This document shows positions 13,524 through 16,694 of a stretch of DNA of 16,694 nt, in pieces. The notes below the pieces were generated by a model. That model searched no databases, was not told the DNA's origin, and saw only the letters and a program-made list of their open reading frames with translations. How positions within the stretch are numbered: position 1 is the first letter of the stretch; every line of letters begins with the position of its first letter. Made by a program: the position numbers and the translations under genes. The stretch is from DATJFH01 sp035495815 (GTDB taxonomy: Bacteria; Acidobacteriota; Terriglobia; Bryobacterales; Bryobacteraceae): assembly GCA_035495815.1 (NCBI GenBank), contig DATJFH010000241.1, positions 1 through 16,694 of the forward strand, read 5' to 3'.

Positions 13524-15578
13524 ATGGCACTGGGAAGAAGTCCCAAAAACACTCCAGATATCTCTGTCTTAAGCTTCCCCTCGGACGTCTCCGCCGCTGA
13601 AATCCGGACCGAACTGGAGAAGGTTCTGTCCAGCCGATTGTTTTCGACAGCGGCGGGCCAGAGCCGCTTTCTCCGGTTCGTAGTCGAGGAGACCCTCCAG
13701 GGCCGCGCCGGTCTGCTCAAGGAGTATTCGATTGGTGTCGAAGCGTTCGGAAGAGGAGAATCCTTCGACCCTCGCCAGGACTCCATCGTCCGGGTTGAGG
13801 CGAGGAAGCTGCGGTCGAACCTGGCCGAGTACTATCAGGCCGAAGGCAGGTACGATCCCGCCCGGATAGAGTTGCGCAAAGGCGCTTACATCCCGACGTT
13901 CACAAGATGGGCTTCTGCCGACTCCCCAGGGGCTGAGCTCAAGCCGGTCCTGGTCGATCCAGGGCGCAGAGAGACAGGCCGCCGGCGCCGGATGGCCATG
14001 GGGGTTGGCATCCTGCTGGCGGCGCTGTCGACAGGCGCGCTTTTCTGGACGCTGCCCCGGCCCGATCGAGCAGCGGGTTCGGCCCGCACGCTGCTGATCC
14101 TGCCGTTCCGGTCCCTCGACGGGGGGGATCTCGGTGAGGGCGTTAGCGAGCAGGTCACGGCCCGGCTGATGATGCTGCCAGGGCTCCGGCTGATCTCGTC
14201 CGCAGCCGCCCAGCGCGTGGAATCGTCCGGGGCGAACCCGCAGGAGGCAGGGAAGCGGCTCAACGTAGACGCGGTCCTGACCGGCTCGGTCAGGAGGGCC
14301 GATCGAAAAGTGCGCGTCAACGCCCAACTGATCCGGACCGAGGATGGCCAGGTCCTGTGGGCCGAAGGGGGATTGGAGGTCGAATCGCGGGATTTGCTGG
14401 AGGCCGAGCGCCTGCTCTCGACTGCGATCGCGACGCGGCTGCACGTCCCTCTTTCCCGGCGGGAGCGCAACGCGATGGCCCGGACCTCTACCTCCAGCGT
14501 GGAGGCCTACGAGTTGTTCGTACGGGGAAAGCTCGCCATGAGAGGCGGCGGGGAAAACTTCAGTGTTGCCGAGCAGCTGTTCCAAAAAGCTACCACGCTC
14601 GATCCTGCTTTCGCGGAGGCCCTTGCATGGCTGGGCCTCGCCCAATACAGCAAATTCCACAACGGATCCGCCGGTGACGAGGCTCGCAGAGCAGGCCTCG
14701 AAAATGCGCGAAAGGCGCTTGCCATCGACCCCACCGTGACAGCCGGCCGCCGTGCGCTGATCGCCATTTTTCACAGCACGGGCCAAGCCGAAGAGGGACT
14801 GAAGGAAGCATCGATCCTGCGGAAATCGGGCGCCCGCGATTTCGACTCGTTGTCAGCGATGGCGCAAGCCTATTTCCGGGCCGGAATGCCCGACCGCTCG
14901 GCGCCGCTCTGCCGACAGGCCCTCGAGCTGGATCCCGACGCCGCTTCAGGATGCCTGGCGGAGGCCGCCTATCACTCCGGACAGTACGAGCTTGGATTGC
15001 GGGTCGAGGAGGCCGACCCGAGGCCCTCGCTATATAAAATGGAGAACGCGCTCGCACTGGGTCGGCGCGCTCTGGCGCGATCCGTGGCTCTCGATATCCT
15101 CCAGAACGGGACGCAGCGGGGAGGATTACTTGTTGTTGTACTCGCCGGTTATGTCCTGCAGGAACTTGGTGAAGCGCCGCTGGCGGAACAAATCTGGCGG
15201 GAACGTGTGCCGGTCCTTGAGCGTAGGCTGGCCGGCATCCGGAATGAGCGCCAACGTATCGGGCTCGGCTTGATTTACGCAGGCCTCGGAGACAAGCCTC
15301 GGGCGCTCGAACAGGTTAGGCTCGCATTGGAGACGAACCCGGGTGATCCGTGGAGCCTGTTCTACGCCTCCGAGATCCATGCCCAGTTGGACGACCAGCG
15401 GAAGGCGCTCGAAACCCTGCGGCAGGCAGTCGACCGCGGTTTTCTGGCGCTACATTACCTGGATGAGCATTTTAAGCACTGGCCGAAAGGGCTGCATCGT
15501 TTTCGGAATCACCCGGAGTTCCTCGCTGTGCGTGAGCAACTGGCCTCGAAAGTAGCCCTTTTGAGGCAGCAGTACTGA
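13524..15578 (+). CDS. Membrane-anchored TPR protein with TolB-N/FlgO-like domain
   Basis: 684 residues. Residues 22-128 form a module common in Solibacter-type proteins, with FLRFVVEETL, KEYSIGVEAFGR, FDPRQDSIVRVEARKLR and ELRKGAYIPTF; it looks helical and CadC-like wHTH regulators are a possible comparison, but that is unproven. An Arg cluster then one membrane segment (157-177) places residues 1-156 in the cytoplasm. Residues 188-310 begin LLILPFRSLDGGDLGEGVSEQVTARL, the pattern of TolB-N/FlgO-like domains often fused to TPRs. From about residue 326 there are several TPR units, e.g. AEQLFQKATTLDPAFAEALAWLGLAQY. ATG 13524 is preferred over GTG 13518 because AAGGG lies 5 nt upstream. It probably acts as a signalling or scaffolding protein. 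The Oar-like receptor gene follows 42 nt later. Confidence 0.88.
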   Translation: MALGRSPKNTPDISVLSFPSDVSAAEIRTELEKVLSSRLFSTAAGQSRFLRFVVEETLQGRAGLLKEYSIGVEAFGRGESFDPRQDSIVRVEARKLRSNLAEYYQAEGRYDPARIELRKGAYIPTFTRWASADSPGAELKPVLVDPGRRETGRRRRMAMGVGILLAALSTGALFWTLPRPDRAAGSARTLLILPFRSLDGGDLGEGVSEQVTARLMMLPGLRLISSAAAQRVESSGANPQEAGKRLNVDAVLTGSVRRADRKVRVNAQLIRTEDGQVLWAEGGLEVESRDLLEAERLLSTAIATRLHVPLSRRERNAMARTSTSSVEAYELFVRGKLAMRGGGENFSVAEQLFQKATTLDPAFAEALAWLGLAQYSKFHNGSAGDEARRAGLENARKALAIDPTVTAGRRALIAIFHSTGQAEEGLKEASILRKSGARDFDSLSAMAQAYFRAGMPDRSAPLCRQALELDPDAASGCLAEAAYHSGQYELGLRVEEADPRPSLYKMENALALGRRALARSVALDILQNGTQRGGLLVVVLAGYVLQELGEAPLAEQIWRERVPVLERRLAGIRNERQRIGLGLIYAGLGDKPRALEQVRLALETNPGDPWSLFYASEIHAQLDDQRKALETLRQAVDRGFLALHYLDEHFKHWPKGLHRFRNHPEFLAVREQLASKVALLRQQY

Positions 15579-15590
15579 ATCCGCAACCCG

Positions 15591-15599
15591 TGTGATAAT
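15591..15599 (+). promoter_or_regulatory. Extended -10 element upstream of the receptor gene
   Basis: TGTGATAAT matches the extended -10 form TGn-GATAAT with one mismatch to TATAAT. It lies in the 42-bp gap after the TPR gene and would start transcription near 15606, about 15 nt before the receptor ATG. No good -35. It suggests the receptor has its own promoter in addition to read-through. Confidence 0.45.
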
Positions 15600-15617
15600 C
15601 TCTCCTGAACAGGAGGG
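15600..15617 (+). repeat. Inverted repeat covering the receptor's Shine-Dalgarno
   Basis: CTCCTG-AA-CAGGAG (15602-15615) is a perfect 6-bp inverted repeat; in RNA a longer stem from 15600 to 15617 forms with one U-G pair and would bury AGGAGG (15611-15616), the ribosome binding site of the receptor. It may act as a translation-limiting hairpin on read-through transcripts, or as a DNA operator just downstream of the -10 box. Confidence 0.45.
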
Positions 15618-15620
15618 CCA

Positions 15621-16694
15621 ATGCGGGTCATCGTTGTTCTCGGGGTAACTTGCGCCGCTATGGTATTCGCCCAGACGGACGCGGAAATCGGTGGAACCGT
15701 GCGCGACGCGACCGGGGCCGTGGTCCCGGGTGTTGCGGTCACCGTCACCAACCTCGAAACCGGCCGCGCGCGGAATACGGTTTCGAGCGAGGTGGGCTTC
15801 TTCGTGGTACCGCTGCTGCAGCCGGGCTCTTACCAGATCCGCCTCAGCAAGACCGGGTTCAAGCAGGTGACGCAGACCGGCATTACACTGCAGGTCAACG
15901 AGCAGGCCCGCATGAACTTCTCCATGGAAGTGGGCGCGCTGGCCGAGGAAGTGCGCATCACCGCCCAGGCTCCGCTGCTGGAAACGGCGTCGGCGGCGCG
16001 AGGGCAGGTTATCGACAATCAGAAGATCGTCGAGCTGCCGCTGAACGGCCGCGACTACCTGCAGCTTGCCCTGATCTCCGCGGGCGTGGGACGCCTGCCG
16101 CCCGGAGGCCGCTTCGACACCTTCAGCGCCAGCGGCATGCGCGCGCAGGAGAATACCTACCTGCTCGACGGCGTCGACAACAATTCCATGCAGCGCGCCG
16201 CCCAGGCCCGACGCGCCGAAGTGATCAAGCCTTCCGTGGACGCCATCCAGGAATTCAAAGTGCTCACCAACGCCTATTCAGCCGAGTATGGGCGCGCCGC
16301 CGGCGGCGTGGTCACGGTGAGCATCAAGTCCGGCTCGAACGACGTTCATGGCAGCCTCTTCGAGTTCCTGCGCAACGCCAGGCTGGACGCCAGGAACTTC
16401 TTCGATCCGCCGGGGCCGGTCCCCCCGTTCAAGCGCAACCAGTACGGTTTCGCGGCCGGCGGCCCGATCAAGAAGGACAGGACGTTCATCTTCGGGGATT
16501 ACGAATGGACCAGCATCCGGCAGTCGCGGACGGCGCTCAACACGATCCCGACGCAGGCGCTGCGCAGCGGTAATTTCAGCTCGCTGCTGCCCGGAGTGAC
16601 CATCTACGATCCGAACACGTTCGACCGCGCGGCGAACCGCCGGGATCCCTTCCCCGGCAATATCGTGCCGGCCGCGCGCTTCGATCCCATCGGC
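15621..16694 (+). CDS. Oar-like TonB-dependent receptor, N-terminal part (runs off the window)
   Basis: 358 codons visible, no stop before the right edge. A signal peptide (MRVIVVLGVTCAAMVFA) is followed by a carboxypeptidase-regulatory-like beta-sandwich domain (about 20-105; GTVRDATGAVVPGVAVTVTN, GFFVVPLLQPGSYQI). The plug domain follows, with IVELPLNGRDYLQL (136-149), TYLLDGVDNN (179-188), IQEFKVLTNAYSAEYGRAAG (209-228) and VVTVSIKSGSND (230-241), then the first barrel strands. This architecture is typical of the expanded Oar-like outer-membrane receptors of Acidobacteriota, which are thought to take up large substrates such as oligosaccharides or peptides; the ligand is unknown. ATG 15621 has AGGAGG 4 nt upstream. 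Typical full length is around 1,000 residues or more, so about two thirds lies outside. Confidence 0.95.
   Translation, partial: MRVIVVLGVTCAAMVFAQTDAEIGGTVRDATGAVVPGVAVTVTNLETGRARNTVSSEVGFFVVPLLQPGSYQIRLSKTGFKQVTQTGITLQVNEQARMNFSMEVGALAEEVRITAQAPLLETASAARGQVIDNQKIVELPLNGRDYLQLALISAGVGRLPPGGRFDTFSASGMRAQENTYLLDGVDNNSMQRAAQARRAEVIKPSVDAIQEFKVLTNAYSAEYGRAAGGVVTVSIKSGSNDVHGSLFEFLRNARLDARNFFDPPGPVPPFKRNQYGFAAGGPIKKDRTFIFGDYEWTSIRQSRTALNTIPTQALRSGNFSSLLPGVTIYDPNTFDRAANRRDPFPGNIVPAARFDPIG

Noticed and set aside
13569..14786. 405-codon minus-strand frame opposite the TPR gene
   Set aside because: Composition and lack of start signals indicate an antisense shadow of the TPR protein, which has clear domains.

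Overview
The window (about 16.7 kb, GC-rich) looks like chromosomal DNA of an acidobacterium of the Solibacter/Bryobacter group. The case rests on three things read from the sequence: a protein ending in what I recognise as the 'Solibacter uncharacterized C-terminal domain' (TIGR03437 type), an Oar-like TonB-dependent receptor with an N-terminal carboxypeptidase-regulatory domain, and a large TPR protein with an N-terminal module typical of that group. No tRNA, rRNA, CRISPR array, insertion sequence or integrase is visible. The mix of hfq/hflX housekeeping genes and scattered short operons reads as ordinary chromosome.

Layout. (1) Positions 1-3153, minus strand: a beta-rich hypothetical protein, then a Tat-exported Cys-type sulfatase 3 nt downstream, then a calcineurin-like metallophosphoesterase that runs off the left edge. 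(2) Positions 3327-4877, plus strand: a tightly overlapping three-gene operon of an orphan ParA-type ATPase, a 112-aa protein with a lysine-rich N-terminus and a hydrophobic C-terminal segment, and a small lipoprotein read from a TTG start. This is the best candidate for an undescribed system. (3) Positions 4881-8762, minus strand: a complete ABC importer related to E. coli YnjBCD (COG4134/4135/4136). It has two separate permeases, a lipoprotein binding protein and an ATPase with a C-terminal extension, all joined by 4-nt overlaps. (4) Positions 9065-10670, plus: hfq followed by hflX, the same order as in many bacteria. (5) Positions 10758-12327, plus: an exported cyanophycinase-like (S51) peptidase followed 4 nt later by a stand-alone ModF/PhrA-type ABC ATPase. 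(6) Positions 12337-13359, minus: an exported protein with a possible dirigent/allene-oxide-cyclase-like barrel and the Solibacter C-terminal domain. (7) Positions 13524-16694, plus: a 684-aa membrane-anchored TPR protein, then the start of an Oar-like outer-membrane receptor that runs off the right edge.

Regulatory signals that can be read include a TATAAT box before the sulfatase operon, extended -10 elements before parA and the receptor, three GTTAAC sites spaced 11 and 33 bp apart before the TPR gene, an inverted repeat that covers the receptor's Shine-Dalgarno, three small hairpins in a row after hflX, and several starts that lack a Shine-Dalgarno. Transport, export and envelope functions dominate, but the operons appear to be independent of one another.
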